Shown piece after piece: positions 1 through 7,999 of a stretch of 64,000 nucleotides of DNA. The stretch comes from Variovorax gracilis. GTDB lineage: Bacteria; Pseudomonadota; Gammaproteobacteria; Burkholderiales; Burkholderiaceae_C. The stretch spans positions 43,972 to 107,971 of the forward strand of contig NZ_JASZYF010000018.1 in the NCBI RefSeq assembly GCF_030317115.1, in the 5' to 3' direction. The notes beneath the pieces are model-generated. The model was not told where the DNA came from. It saw only the letters and a program-made list of their open reading frames with translations, and made no database searches. A program made the translations under genes and the position numbers. Numbering within the stretch: position 1 is the first letter of the stretch; every line of letters starts with the position of its first letter.

Positions 1-157
1 GACCGATCTCCGCCACCGCCTTGTCCAGCGTGGCGCCGTCCCTGTCGAGCAGGACGACCTTGTAGTCGTGGCGAAGAAACCATTCGCCGACCGCGCGGCC
101 GATGCCGCGGGCACCTCCGGTGACGACGGCAATGCGTGCTTGTGAATCAGTGCTCAT
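1..157 (-). CDS. short-chain dehydrogenase (SDR), N-terminal part only
   Basis: The gene starts at 157 and runs off the left edge, so about 52 residues are visible. The N-terminus carries the Rossmann glycine motif VVTGGARGIGRAV, followed by a strand ending in LLDRDG, the usual acidic cofactor-selecting position of classical SDRs that prefer NAD(H). The substrate cannot be told from this part. It lies 37 bp downstream of two PPC/DUF296 genes in the same direction and may share their transcript. Confidence 0.85.
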   Translation of the reverse strand, partial: MSTDSQARIAVVTGGARGIGRAVGEWFLRHDYKVVLLDRDGATLDKAVAEIG

Positions 158-194
158 GATGTTTGTGCGCTAGGGTGGGTTGAAAGAAGAAGAT

Positions 195-593
195 TCAGCA
201 TTCGGGGTCCGGGAGCCACTCTTCGAGCGTCACCTCGAAGGTCACGCAGACCGGGTTGGCGCCCGCAACGAAGGGGCCGCCATAGACCTGGCCCTCGGCG
301 TCCACGACAACGCCGGTCAGCGCCGCCTGTACGGAGCCGTCCTGCTGCGAACGGACCTCGCCGGCGAGGCTCACGATCTCGGCGGCCGGACCGCGGATCA
401 CGAGGCAGGCGCCGTCGGATGTGGAAAGGCAGGCGTCGACGAGACTGCCCAACGCACCGCGCACGAAGGCGTTGCGAAAGCCCTGCGCGAGGCAGAGCTT
501 CTCCACGCTCTGCACCAGGTCTTCGTTGGGGGCAATTCGACCGTAGGCGACGCGGCCCATCCGGCCGCTTTCGACCATGCGAACGTCAGGCAT
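195..593 (-). CDS. PPC/DUF296 domain protein, downstream copy
   Basis: A 132-residue protein made of a single PPC (plant and prokaryote conserved, DUF296) domain. This family forms small trimeric alpha/beta proteins of unsettled biochemical role in bacteria. The C-terminal half has the family pattern: a strand with GVVVDAEGQVYGGPFVAGAN followed by a strand with CVTFEVTLEEWLPD. A Shine-Dalgarno GGAG lies about 8 nt before the ATG. The gene overlaps the end of the upstream PPC gene by 8 bp, so the two are probably translationally coupled and may act together. No catalytic motif was recognised and the function is unknown. Confidence 0.75.
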   Translation of the reverse strand: MPDVRMVESGRMGRVAYGRIAPNEDLVQSVEKLCLAQGFRNAFVRGALGSLVDACLSTSDGACLVIRGPAAEIVSLAGEVRSQQDGSVQAALTGVVVDAEGQVYGGPFVAGANPVCVTFEVTLEEWLPDPEC

Positions 594-1137
594 GCTGGAT
601 CTCCGATCGAGGACGCATCAAGGGCATGTGGGTTTCCTGGTCGTAGCTGATGCGCAGGTCGAACCCGTCGAGTGAGGTCGCAACGACCGTGACGGGTTTT
701 GCGCCGACGATGCATTTCTCGGTCAGCAGGTGGCCGCCCCGTACCTTGCCGTCCTGCATGCGAAAGACGGCGTGGCAGTGCACTGCCGGTGCGCCCGAGC
801 TGGATTTGCCCAGCGTGGCGTTGCCGAAGATGAGCCGGGCCGAGCGCACGGACAAGGGCTTGGTGTAGGCAGCGACCACGCGCCTGGTGACGTCGGCACG
901 GGCGAGACAGAAGCTCAGGTCGTCGAGGTCGCCGTCGATCAGCGTCATCGATGCGTTCTGCACGCCGACGCTCGCCAGTGCCTCGACGATGCCGTCGTGG
1001 ATCGATGAGCCCGATGGAAGCGCCAGCCGGAAGTGCCGGCCCTTGCTGGCGCACAAGGTCTCGATGCGTACGGGGCCGAAGGGGCCGGGATGAACGAAGG
1101 TCCGTGGCCGCGGTGGGCCCGGCATGCGATCCGACAT
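586..1137 (-). CDS. PPC/DUF296 domain protein, upstream copy
   Basis: A 183-residue protein with a second PPC/DUF296 domain, seen in AVHCHAVFRMQDGKVRGGHL and the following GAKPVTVVATSLDGFDLR. An N-terminal extension of about 40 residues is rich in Pro and Arg. The start has AGGAGA 9 nt upstream. It is the first gene of the leftward unit and is divergent from the LysR gene at 1275, which is a plausible regulator. Having two different PPC proteins in tandem suggests a hetero-oligomer, but that is inference. The biochemical role is unknown. Confidence 0.75.
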   Translation of the reverse strand: MSDRMPGPPRPRTFVHPGPFGPVRIETLCASKGRHFRLALPSGSSIHDGIVEALASVGVQNASMTLIDGDLDDLSFCLARADVTRRVVAAYTKPLSVRSARLIFGNATLGKSSSGAPAVHCHAVFRMQDGKVRGGHLLTEKCIVGAKPVTVVATSLDGFDLRISYDQETHMPLMRPRSEIQHA

Positions 1138-1221
1138 GGGTCTTGTCTCCTGCTGCTACTTGTGGAAGCTTTCCCGGACTACATGGTTTGCGTCCGGGAT
1201 GAGGTTCAGTCTAGGGTCGCA

Positions 1222-1266
1222 CTTCGATTTGAAGAAATTTAGAATTCAGATCGATCCATACATGGA
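1222..1266. promoter_or_regulatory. probable LysR binding region between divergent genes
   Basis: The divergent gap holds two dyads. CTTC-N5-GAAG lies at 1222-1234, and TCCAT-AC-ATGGA at 1255-1266 contains the Shine-Dalgarno GGAG of the LysR gene. LysR regulators commonly bind such dyads beside their own divergent gene. The sites are visible in the sequence; binding is inferred. Confidence 0.45.
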
Positions 1267-1274
1267 GCAAATCG

Positions 1275-2165
1275 ATGGACATGCGTCACCTCCGCTGCTT
1301 CGTCGCCGTTTCCGAGGAACTCCACTTCGGGCGCGCGGCCGAACGACTGCACCTCACACAGCCGCCGGTGAGCCTGGCGATCAAGGAATTGGAGCAAGAG
1401 CTTGGTGTCACCTTGCTCGAGCGAACGTCGCGCCGCATCGCGCTGACCCGGGCGGGCGAGGACGCGTTGCGGGATGCACGGGCGGTGCTCGCGGCGGCCG
1501 ACACCATGCGCAAGCGCGCCCGGGAGGCGGCGCAGGGGCTGATGGGTTCGCTCTCGATCGGCTTCATCAGCCTGCCGGCGTATTCGTTCCTGCCGCCGAC
1601 GCTTCGAACCTTCACCGAGGACTACCAGCGCGTGAAGGTATCGCTGCAGGAGGGAACGACTGACCAGATCATCCACGACGTCGAAAGCGGAAGCCTGGAT
1701 GTCGGACTGGTCTTCAGGACGCCTGACTTGCCCGCCGCATTGAACTCCAGGCTGGTTCATACGGAACCGCTGGTCGTTGCGCTCCCGGCCTCTCACCTGC
1801 TGGCCGGCGGCATTCGCATTGCGCTGGAGAAACTGTCGAACGAACGCTTCCTTGGCTTCGAGCGGCACCAAGGACCGATGATGTTCGACGCCATCGTCGC
1901 CACGTGCATGCGGCATGGCTTCAGCCCAAAGCTGTTTCCGGCCCGGCAGATGCACACCATCGTGAGCTTGGTGTCGGGCGGAATCGGCGTCGCGCTGGTG
2001 CCAGGCAGCGTGCAGGCATTGCATCGCGAAGGCGTTGTCTACCGAGCCATGAAAGGGGAGAAGACCATCGTCGAGACGGTCGCCATTTCACGCAAGTCCG
2101 ACGATTCACCTCTGGTCAAGGCGCTCCTCAGCTGTCTTCCGAAGGTCAGCCAGCGAGCCCATTGA
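1275..2165 (+). CDS. LysR-family transcriptional regulator
   Basis: A 296-residue LysR-type regulator. Residues 1-60 form the winged helix-turn-helix (MRHLRCFVAVSEELHFGRAA, then TQPPVSLAIKELE), and residues 90-290 form the periplasmic-binding-protein-like effector domain. GGAG lies 7 nt before the ATG. It is divergent from the PPC genes and sits 130 bp upstream of the LysR box of the nba operon, so it could control either or both. Its HTH is of the CbnR/CatR/BenM-like kind often tied to aromatic catabolism, but the effector cannot be read from sequence. Class confidence is high; the target is inferred. Confidence 0.95.
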   Translation: MDMRHLRCFVAVSEELHFGRAAERLHLTQPPVSLAIKELEQELGVTLLERTSRRIALTRAGEDALRDARAVLAAADTMRKRAREAAQGLMGSLSIGFISLPAYSFLPPTLRTFTEDYQRVKVSLQEGTTDQIIHDVESGSLDVGLVFRTPDLPAALNSRLVHTEPLVVALPASHLLAGGIRIALEKLSNERFLGFERHQGPMMFDAIVATCMRHGFSPKLFPARQMHTIVSLVSGGIGVALVPGSVQALHREGVVYRAMKGEKTIVETVAISRKSDDSPLVKALLSCLPKVSQRAH

Positions 2166-2297
2166 TTGAGCGTCTCCTCACCGCTTGGCCATCCGATCTT
2201 GCGGGACCCGACCGACCGCGCGTCCTGACCCCTTGCGTGGGCCGGTCGCGCAAGCCGGTCCTGGAGTGGCTGCGATGGTTGTGTCCCGCTTTCGTCA

Positions 2298-2377
2298 TGT
2301 ATTCCCGCCGGCTATACCCGAGGCCGAACAAGTCATTTTTCAAGAAGACAGGGGCTGCCTAGACTCCGCCGCATGCC
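2298..2377 (+). promoter_or_regulatory. nba operon promoter with LysR box, near-copy of the porin promoter
   Basis: GTAT-N11-ATAC at 2299-2317 is a perfect T-N11-A LysR box. TTCAAG and TAGACT (2360-2365), 15 bp apart, look like -35 and -10 elements. They predict a start near 2372, which puts the box centre at about -64, the canonical position for LysR activators. The 80 bp align without gaps to 16461-16540, upstream of the porin, with 63 identities. The elements are seen in sequence; regulator identity and start site are inferred. Confidence 0.7.
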
Positions 2378-2392
2378 TTGCCGGAGCCTCTC

Positions 2393-3877
2393 TTGACCAC
2401 CCCGTTTCTTCTGCCTCCCTCGTTGCGTGCGCTGCGCAACTACGTCGATGGCGAGTTCGTTTCCACCGACCGGTGCTTCGACAATGTCAGCCCGTTGCAC
2501 GGCGAAGTGCTGGCGCAGGTGCACGAGGCCGACGCGGCGCTGGTGGACAAGGCCGTGCGGGCTGCGCGCCATGCATTGCAAGGCCCGTGGGGCCGCATCG
2601 GCGTGGACGAGCGCGCTGCCCTGCTGCATCGCGTTGCCGATGTCATCGAGCGTCGCTTTGACGACTTCGTCGCCGCGGAAGTAGCCGACACGGGGAGGCC
2701 CGAGGCGCAGGCCAGGGGCCTGGACGTGTCCCGGGGCGTGGCCAATCTGCGCACTTTCGCCGACATCGGAAAGCTGGCGCACGGCGACTGCTTCGAAACC
2801 CGGCTTGCCGATGGCAGGAGCCTGTTGAACTACACGGTTCGCAAGCCGCTGGGCGTCGTGGCCAGCATCTGTCCGTGGAACCTGCCGCTGCTGTCGATGA
2901 CCTGGAAGGCCGCCCCTGCACTCATCTGCGGCAACACGATGGTGGTCAAGCCCTCCGAAGAGACGCCTTCCTCGGCCACGTTGCTGGCCGAGGCCTTCCA
3001 CGAGGCCGGCGTGCCGCCCGGCGTCTTCAATCTGGTGCACGGCTTCGGTGCGAACTCCACCGGCGAGTCGCTGACCAGGCATCCGGACGTCGATGCCGTC
3101 ACCTTCACCGGCGAGTCCCGCACGGGCGCGGCCATCATGAAGGCCGTCGCCGATGGCGTGAAGGAGATCTCATTCGAGCTCGGCGGCAAGAACGCGGCGG
3201 TCGTGTTCGCCGACGCCGACTTCGACGTGGCCGTGGAAGGTGTCGTGCGTTCCAGCTTCTCGAACTCGGGCCAGGTCTGCCTGTGCTCGGAGCGTGTCTA
3301 TGTAGAGAGGCCGATCTTCGAGCGCTTCGTCGCCGCGATGAAGGCGCGCACGGAGGCGCTGAAGATCGGCTGGCCCGACGAACCCGACGTGTTCATGGGC
3401 TCGCTGATCTCGCGCGGCCACCGGGACAAGGTGCTTTCTTACTTCGACCTGGCCGTGCAGGAAGGCGCCACGGTCGTGACCGGCGGGGGCGTCCCTAAGT
3501 TCGGAGACCGCCGCGACGAAGGTGCATTCGTCCAGCCCACGATCTGGACGGGGCTCGGGGATGGCGCGCGTTGCATGCAGGAAGAAGTCTTCGGGCCGGT
3601 CTGCCACATCGCCCCCTTCGACAGCGAAGACGAAGTGATCGGACGCGTCAATGGAACGCCTTACGGCCTGGCCGGCTGCGTGTGGACCACCAACCTGTCG
3701 CGCGCGCATCGGGTCTCGCGGCGATTCCACGTCGGCACCGTGTGGATCAACACCTGGTTCTCCCGCGACCTTCGTACCCCGTTCGGCGGTGCCGGGCTGT
3801 CGGGCATCGGGCGAGAGGGCGGACGCTACTCGCTCGACTTCTATTCGGAAACCACCAACATCTGCGTCGCAGCCTGA
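2393..3877 (+). CDS. nbaE: 2-aminomuconic 6-semialdehyde dehydrogenase
   Basis: An aldehyde dehydrogenase of 494 residues that oxidises 2-aminomuconic 6-semialdehyde to 2-aminomuconate with NAD+ (relatives act on 2-hydroxymuconic semialdehyde). The catalytic pair is Glu262 in FELGGKN and Cys296 in GQVC, with the normal 34-residue spacing. The NAD-site motif CPWNLPLL precedes them. I chose the TTG at 2393 because GGAG lies 6 nt before it and the predicted transcript begins near 2372. A TTG at 2378 is in frame but has no ribosome site. It is the first gene of the operon, and its stop overlaps the next ATG. The meta-pathway neighbours nbaC, nbaD and nbaF make the amino substrate likely. Confidence 0.92.
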   Translation: MTTPFLLPPSLRALRNYVDGEFVSTDRCFDNVSPLHGEVLAQVHEADAALVDKAVRAARHALQGPWGRIGVDERAALLHRVADVIERRFDDFVAAEVADTGRPEAQARGLDVSRGVANLRTFADIGKLAHGDCFETRLADGRSLLNYTVRKPLGVVASICPWNLPLLSMTWKAAPALICGNTMVVKPSEETPSSATLLAEAFHEAGVPPGVFNLVHGFGANSTGESLTRHPDVDAVTFTGESRTGAAIMKAVADGVKEISFELGGKNAAVVFADADFDVAVEGVVRSSFSNSGQVCLCSERVYVERPIFERFVAAMKARTEALKIGWPDEPDVFMGSLISRGHRDKVLSYFDLAVQEGATVVTGGGVPKFGDRRDEGAFVQPTIWTGLGDGARCMQEEVFGPVCHIAPFDSEDEVIGRVNGTPYGLAGCVWTTNLSRAHRVSRRFHVGTVWINTWFSRDLRTPFGGAGLSGIGREGGRYSLDFYSETTNICVAA

Positions 3878-4722
3878 TGGCGGTCGCGTCTGGAACCCCA
3901 GCAATGATTCTGAGAAAGACACTTGTGGACGAACAAGCCCGGAAGATCGCCGACCTCCTGTGGGAGGCGGCCCGCAGCGGCCGGCCTGTCGCACCGGTGA
4001 GAGAGCAGGTCGAAGCGGCAGCGGTCGATGGCGACATCATCGACGCCGCCTACCGCGTGCAGCAAATCGTGACGCAGCGGCGCCTGGAGGCGGGCGGCCG
4101 ACTGGTGGGCCGCAAGATCGGGTTGACTTCCAAGGCAGTCCAGAAGCAGTTGGGCGTCGACTCACCGGACTTCGGTGCCCTGTTTGCCGACATGGCCGTC
4201 GGCGATGGCGAGGAGATCGCCCCGGCCAGGCTGATGCAGCCGAAGGCGGAGGCAGAGATCGCCCTGGTGCTGAAGCGCGACCTGCCGCACGAGAAGCACA
4301 CGGTGGCCGACATGATCGCCGCGACGGCCTACGCGTTGCCCGCGATCGAAGTGGTCGGAAGCCGCATCGCGAACTGGGACATCCGTCTGGCAGATACCGT
4401 GGCGGACAACGCTTCCTCGGGCTTGTTCGTGCTGGGAACCCGCCCCGTCACCCTGGACAAGCTCGACCTGGCGGCGTGCGGCATGGTGATGGAACGCCGC
4501 GGTGACCAGGTGTCGGTTGGGGGCGGCGCAGCCTGCCTGGGCAATCCGCTCAATGCCGCCATCTGGCTCGCGGACATGCTCGTGAGCATGGGCACGCCGC
4601 TGCGCGCCGGCGACGTGCTGATGACAGGGGCTCTGGGTCCCATGGTCGCGGCGCAGCCCGGCGACGTCTTCACTGCGCACATCGAAGGCCTTGGCAGCGT
4701 CGACGCTGTCTTCGGCCACTGA
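3877..4722 (+). CDS. mhpD: 2-oxopent-4-enoate (2-hydroxypentadienoate) hydratase
   Basis: Adds water to 2-hydroxypenta-2,4-dienoate to give 4-hydroxy-2-oxovalerate in the lower meta-cleavage pathway. It is collinear with the MhpD family: GRKIGLTSKAVQKQLGV, then DFGALFADM, EAEIALVL, ALPAIEVVGSRI, DTVADNASSG, and TGALGPMVA near the end. These motifs set it apart from the related decarboxylase at 6743. The first ATG overlaps the stop of nbaE (TGATG), giving 281 residues. An ATG at 3904 would give 272 residues, nearer the family norm. It is translationally coupled within the operon. Confidence 0.92.
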   Translation: MAVASGTPAMILRKTLVDEQARKIADLLWEAARSGRPVAPVREQVEAAAVDGDIIDAAYRVQQIVTQRRLEAGGRLVGRKIGLTSKAVQKQLGVDSPDFGALFADMAVGDGEEIAPARLMQPKAEAEIALVLKRDLPHEKHTVADMIAATAYALPAIEVVGSRIANWDIRLADTVADNASSGLFVLGTRPVTLDKLDLAACGMVMERRGDQVSVGGGAACLGNPLNAAIWLADMLVSMGTPLRAGDVLMTGALGPMVAAQPGDVFTAHIEGLGSVDAVFGH

Positions 4723-4740
4723 GTCCAGGTACTGACATTC

Positions 4741-5691
4741 ATGACAACCATTTCATCCCGCCTCGCCGTTGCCGTCCTCGGCTCGGGCAATATCGGCACC
4801 GACCTGATGATCAAGGTGCTGCGCAATGCGCGCCACCTGTCCATGGAGGCCATGGTCGGCATCGACCCGGAATCCGACGGCCTGGCCCGGGCGCGACGCA
4901 TGGGCGTCGCCACTTCCGCGGAAGGCCTGGACGGGCTCATCGGCCTGCCTTGCTTCAAGGACATCCGGATCGTCTTCGATGCCACCAGCGCGGGCGCGCA
5001 TGGGCGACACGACATCGCGTTGCAGGCGCACGGCGTGCAGGTGATCGACCTGACGCCCGCGGCCATCGGACCCTACGTGATCCCGGTGGTCAATCTCGAA
5101 CAGCATCTGGACGCGCCCAACCTCAACATGGTCACCTGCGGCGGCCAGGCGACGATCCCGATCGTTCGTGCCGTGTCGCGCGTGGCGCGCGTGCACTACG
5201 CCGAGATCGTCGCCTCGATCGCAAGCAAGTCGGCTGGCCCCGGTACGCGCGCCAACATCGACGAGTTCACCGAAACGACATCCAGGGCCATCGTCGAAGT
5301 GGGCGGCGCGAAGCATGGCAAGGCCATCATCGTGCTGAACCCCGCCGAGCCGCCGCTGATGATGCGCGACACCGTGTATTGCCTGGCCGAACTGGACGCG
5401 GACCAGGAGGCCATCGCGGCGTCGGTCCGGCAGATGGCGGCCGACGTGGCGGCCTACGTGCCCGGCTACCGGCTCAAGCAGCAGGTGCAATTCGAGCGCA
5501 TCGACGGCGAGCGCCGCATCAACGTACCGGGACTTGGACCTGCGCAAGGGCTCAAGGTCACTGTGTTCCTCGAGGTGGAAGGCGCTGCGCACTACCTGCC
5601 GGCGTACGCGGGCAACCTGGACATCATGACCAGCGCAGCGCTGGCCACTGCCGAGCGCATCGCGGCGCGTCGGCTCGGCAGCGCCGGATGA
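4741..5691 (+). CDS. mhpF: acetaldehyde dehydrogenase (acylating)
   Basis: Converts acetaldehyde, NAD+ and CoA to acetyl-CoA. It has 316 residues, the normal length. The NAD-binding motif GSGNIG is at residues 14-19, and the catalytic Cys133 lies in TCGGQATIP. The segment KSAGPGTRANIDEFT is also typical of the family. The gene is followed after about a dozen bases by the aldolase gene. In characterised relatives (DmpFG, BphIJ) the two proteins form a complex that channels acetaldehyde, and the same pairing is expected here. It catalyses the final step of this operon's pathway. Confidence 0.96.
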   Translation: MTTISSRLAVAVLGSGNIGTDLMIKVLRNARHLSMEAMVGIDPESDGLARARRMGVATSAEGLDGLIGLPCFKDIRIVFDATSAGAHGRHDIALQAHGVQVIDLTPAAIGPYVIPVVNLEQHLDAPNLNMVTCGGQATIPIVRAVSRVARVHYAEIVASIASKSAGPGTRANIDEFTETTSRAIVEVGGAKHGKAIIVLNPAEPPLMMRDTVYCLAELDADQEAIAASVRQMAADVAAYVPGYRLKQQVQFERIDGERRINVPGLGPAQGLKVTVFLEVEGAAHYLPAYAGNLDIMTSAALATAERIAARRLGSAG

Positions 5692-5702
5692 AGGAGAAGA
5701 CC

Positions 5703-6737
5703 ATGCTCGCCGGACCCCGCAAGATCTATGTCTCCGACGTCACGTTGCGCGACGGCATGCACGCGATCGGCCATCAATATTCGCTGGCGCAGGTCGTTCG
5801 CATCGCGCGGGCGCTCGACGAAGCGCACGTCGACAGCATCGAGGTCGCGCACGGCGATGGGCTGCGCGGATCGAGCTTCAACTACGGCTTCGGCGCGCAC
5901 ACCGACATCGAGTGGATCGAGGCGGTGGCCGGTGTCCTCGCGCATGCGAAGGTGGCGACCTTGCTGCTGCCCGGCATCGGCACGCTGCACGACCTCCGCG
6001 CCGCCTACGACGCCGGTGCGCGCGTGGTTCGCATCGCGACCCATTGCACCGAAGCCGATATCTCCAGGCAGCACATCGAGTACGCCCGCGAACTCGGCAT
6101 GGACACGGTCGGCTTCCTGATGATGAGCCACATGAACACGCCTGCCGGTCTCGCCGAGCAGGCGAGGCTGATGGAGAGCTACGGAGCGCAGTGCGTGTAT
6201 GTGGTCGACTCCGGTGGCGCGATGAACATGCACGACATCGCGGAGCGCTTCAAGGCGCTCAGGCAAGTCCTGAAGCCCGAAACGCAGACGGGCATGCACG
6301 CGCACCACAACCTGAGCCTCGGCGTGGCCAACAGCATGGTCGCGCTCCAGCACGGTTGCGACCGTGTCGACGCCAGCCTCGCCGGCATGGGTGCCGGCGC
6401 TGGCAACGCGCCGCTCGAGGTGTTCATTGCCGCAGCGGATCGCATGGGCCTCTACCACGGTTGCGACGTGCGCAAGCTGATCGACGCGGCCGAGGAGATC
6501 GTGCGACCGCTGCAAGTCAGGCCGGTGCGCGTCGACCGCGAGACGCTCGCCCTCGGCTATGCCGGCGTGTACTCGAGCTTCCTGCTGCACAGCGAGGCTG
6601 CCGCCAGACGCTACGGCCTGTCGGCCTTCGACATCCTGGTGGAGCTCGGCCGCCGGCGCATGGTCGGGGGCCAGGAGGACATGATCGTCGACGTCGCGCT
6701 GGACCTTGCGGAAGCAGCCGCGAGCGCGGAGGGATGA
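5703..6737 (+). CDS. mhpE: 4-hydroxy-2-oxovalerate aldolase
   Basis: Cleaves 4-hydroxy-2-oxovalerate to pyruvate and acetaldehyde; a metal-dependent class II aldolase with an HMGL-like TIM barrel. Arg16, Asp17 and His20 in TLRDGMH match the catalytic residues of BphI, and His199 and His201 in MHAHHN are the expected metal ligands. The start at 5703 has AAGGAGA 6 nt upstream; an ATG at 5688 overlapping the previous gene lacks one. It has 344 residues, the family length. The C-terminal helices are the usual contact surface for the acetaldehyde dehydrogenase encoded just upstream. Confidence 0.96.
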   Translation: MLAGPRKIYVSDVTLRDGMHAIGHQYSLAQVVRIARALDEAHVDSIEVAHGDGLRGSSFNYGFGAHTDIEWIEAVAGVLAHAKVATLLLPGIGTLHDLRAAYDAGARVVRIATHCTEADISRQHIEYARELGMDTVGFLMMSHMNTPAGLAEQARLMESYGAQCVYVVDSGGAMNMHDIAERFKALRQVLKPETQTGMHAHHNLSLGVANSMVALQHGCDRVDASLAGMGAGAGNAPLEVFIAAADRMGLYHGCDVRKLIDAAEEIVRPLQVRPVRVDRETLALGYAGVYSSFLLHSEAAARRYGLSAFDILVELGRRRMVGGQEDMIVDVALDLAEAAASAEG

Positions 6738-6742
6738 AAGAC

Positions 6743-7537
6743 ATGAATAACGAAACGCGCCTGCACCGGGCCGCCGCGCTGCTCGACGATGCCGCCCACA
6801 TGCGCCGCGAAATCGACCAGTTCGAACCGGGCTCCTTCACGCTTGACGAGGCCTACCTGATCCAGCGTGCCTCGATCCGCCGGCGCATCGGGCGCGGTGA
6901 GCGCCAGATCGGCATCAAGCTGGGCTTCACGAGCCGCGCCAAGATGATCCAGATGGGGGTCGACAGCCTGATCTGGGGGCTGATCACCGATGCCATGGTC
7001 GAGGAAGACGGCGGCGTCGTGGACCTCGGCCGCTACATCCACCCGAGGGTCGAGCCGGAAGTGTGCTTTCTGACCCGCCGGGACATCGACGGGCCGCTCA
7101 CTGCACTCGAAGCCGCCGATCGCATCGAGGCTGTCGCGCCGGCGATGGAAATCATCGATTCGCGCTATCGCGATTTCAGATTCAGCCTGGAAGACGTGGT
7201 GGCGGACAACTGCTCGTCAGTCGGCCTGGTGGTCGGCGCATGGTCACGCAAGTTGGACGGGTTGGGCAACGCCGGTGTGCGCATGCAGTTCGATGGACGC
7301 GATGTGCAGGTCGGATCGACCGGCGCGATCCTTGGTCACCCCCTGCGCTCGCTCGTCCAGGCCTCGAAGTTGCTGCATGGTGCGCAGATGGTGCTTCCCG
7401 CGGGGTCGCTCATCATGGCCGGCGCAGCGACGGCAGCGCAGGCACTGCCGCCCGGCGTCCATGTCCAGTGCCAGATCGGAAGCGGCGCGGGCGCGCTGGG
7501 CCGCGTGGAGTTCCGCGCGATGGAGGCGCTGTCATGA
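6743..7537 (+). CDS. dmpH: 4-oxalocrotonate decarboxylase
   Basis: Decarboxylates 2-oxo-hex-3-enedioate (4-oxalocrotonate) to 2-hydroxypentadienoate, which feeds the hydratase at 3877. It is related to that hydratase but carries the decarboxylase version of the motifs: GIKLGFTSRAKMIQMGV, IHPRVEPEVCFL, APAMEIIDSRYRDF, VVADNCSSVG. GGAGGG at 6728-6733 suits the ATG at 6743. An ATG at 6734 overlaps the aldolase stop but would sit directly on the ribosome site. It has 264 residues, normal for DmpH/XylI. No 4-oxalocrotonate tautomerase was seen in the window; the deaminase product may be used directly or the tautomerase lies elsewhere. Confidence 0.93.
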   Translation: MNNETRLHRAAALLDDAAHMRREIDQFEPGSFTLDEAYLIQRASIRRRIGRGERQIGIKLGFTSRAKMIQMGVDSLIWGLITDAMVEEDGGVVDLGRYIHPRVEPEVCFLTRRDIDGPLTALEAADRIEAVAPAMEIIDSRYRDFRFSLEDVVADNCSSVGLVVGAWSRKLDGLGNAGVRMQFDGRDVQVGSTGAILGHPLRSLVQASKLLHGAQMVLPAGSLIMAGAATAAQALPPGVHVQCQIGSGAGALGRVEFRAMEALS

Positions 7538-7965
7538 CGAAATCGGGCGCCAAGGTCGTGACTGGCATGGCAACGCCTCGCGGTCGCTTTCCGCACGTGC
7601 GGCGCGCAGGTGATTTCGTCTTCGTCTCCGGTACCAGCTCGCGCCGGCCGGACAACTCCTTCGTCGGCGTCGACGTCGACCCGATGGGCGTGACGCGGCT
7701 CGACATCCGCGCGCAGACCCGTGCGGTGATCGAGAATATCGGCCAGATGCTGCAAAGCGTCGGGGCTGATCTGTCGGATCTGGTCGAGACGCAGGTCTTT
7801 CTCGTCAGCATGAACGATTTCGGCGGCTACAACGAGGTGTGGGCCGAGTACTTCGATCACGACGGGCCGACCCGCACCACGGTGGCCGTGCACCAGTTGC
7901 CGCATCCCCATCTGCTGATCGAGATCAAGGCGACCGCCTTCAAGCCGGCGCAGGTCGCGGGCTGA
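7534..7965 (+). CDS. nbaF: 2-aminomuconate deaminase (RidA/YjgF fold)
   Basis: A 143-residue protein of the YjgF/YER057c/UK114 (RidA) superfamily, the fold and length of 2-aminomuconate deaminases AmnD and NbaF. It hydrolyses 2-aminomuconate to 4-oxalocrotonate and ammonia. The core has FVFVSGTSSRRPDNSFVGV, then QTRAVIENIGQMLQSVGAD, and ends with HLLIEIKATAF. The start overlaps the previous stop (ATGA), and the next gene is nbaC. In another context this would be only a RidA family protein; the operon makes the deaminase assignment strong. Confidence 0.9.
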   Translation: MTKSGAKVVTGMATPRGRFPHVRRAGDFVFVSGTSSRRPDNSFVGVDVDPMGVTRLDIRAQTRAVIENIGQMLQSVGADLSDLVETQVFLVSMNDFGGYNEVWAEYFDHDGPTRTTVAVHQLPHPHLLIEIKATAFKPAQVAG

Positions 7966-7999
7966 CTCGGTGCCCACCCCATTTCCCATGGAATTCAAC

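Noticed and set aside
3571..3876. An upstream extension of the hydratase gene back to 3571
   Set aside because: It lies wholly inside nbaE in another frame. The TGATG overlap at 3877 and the family start fit much better.
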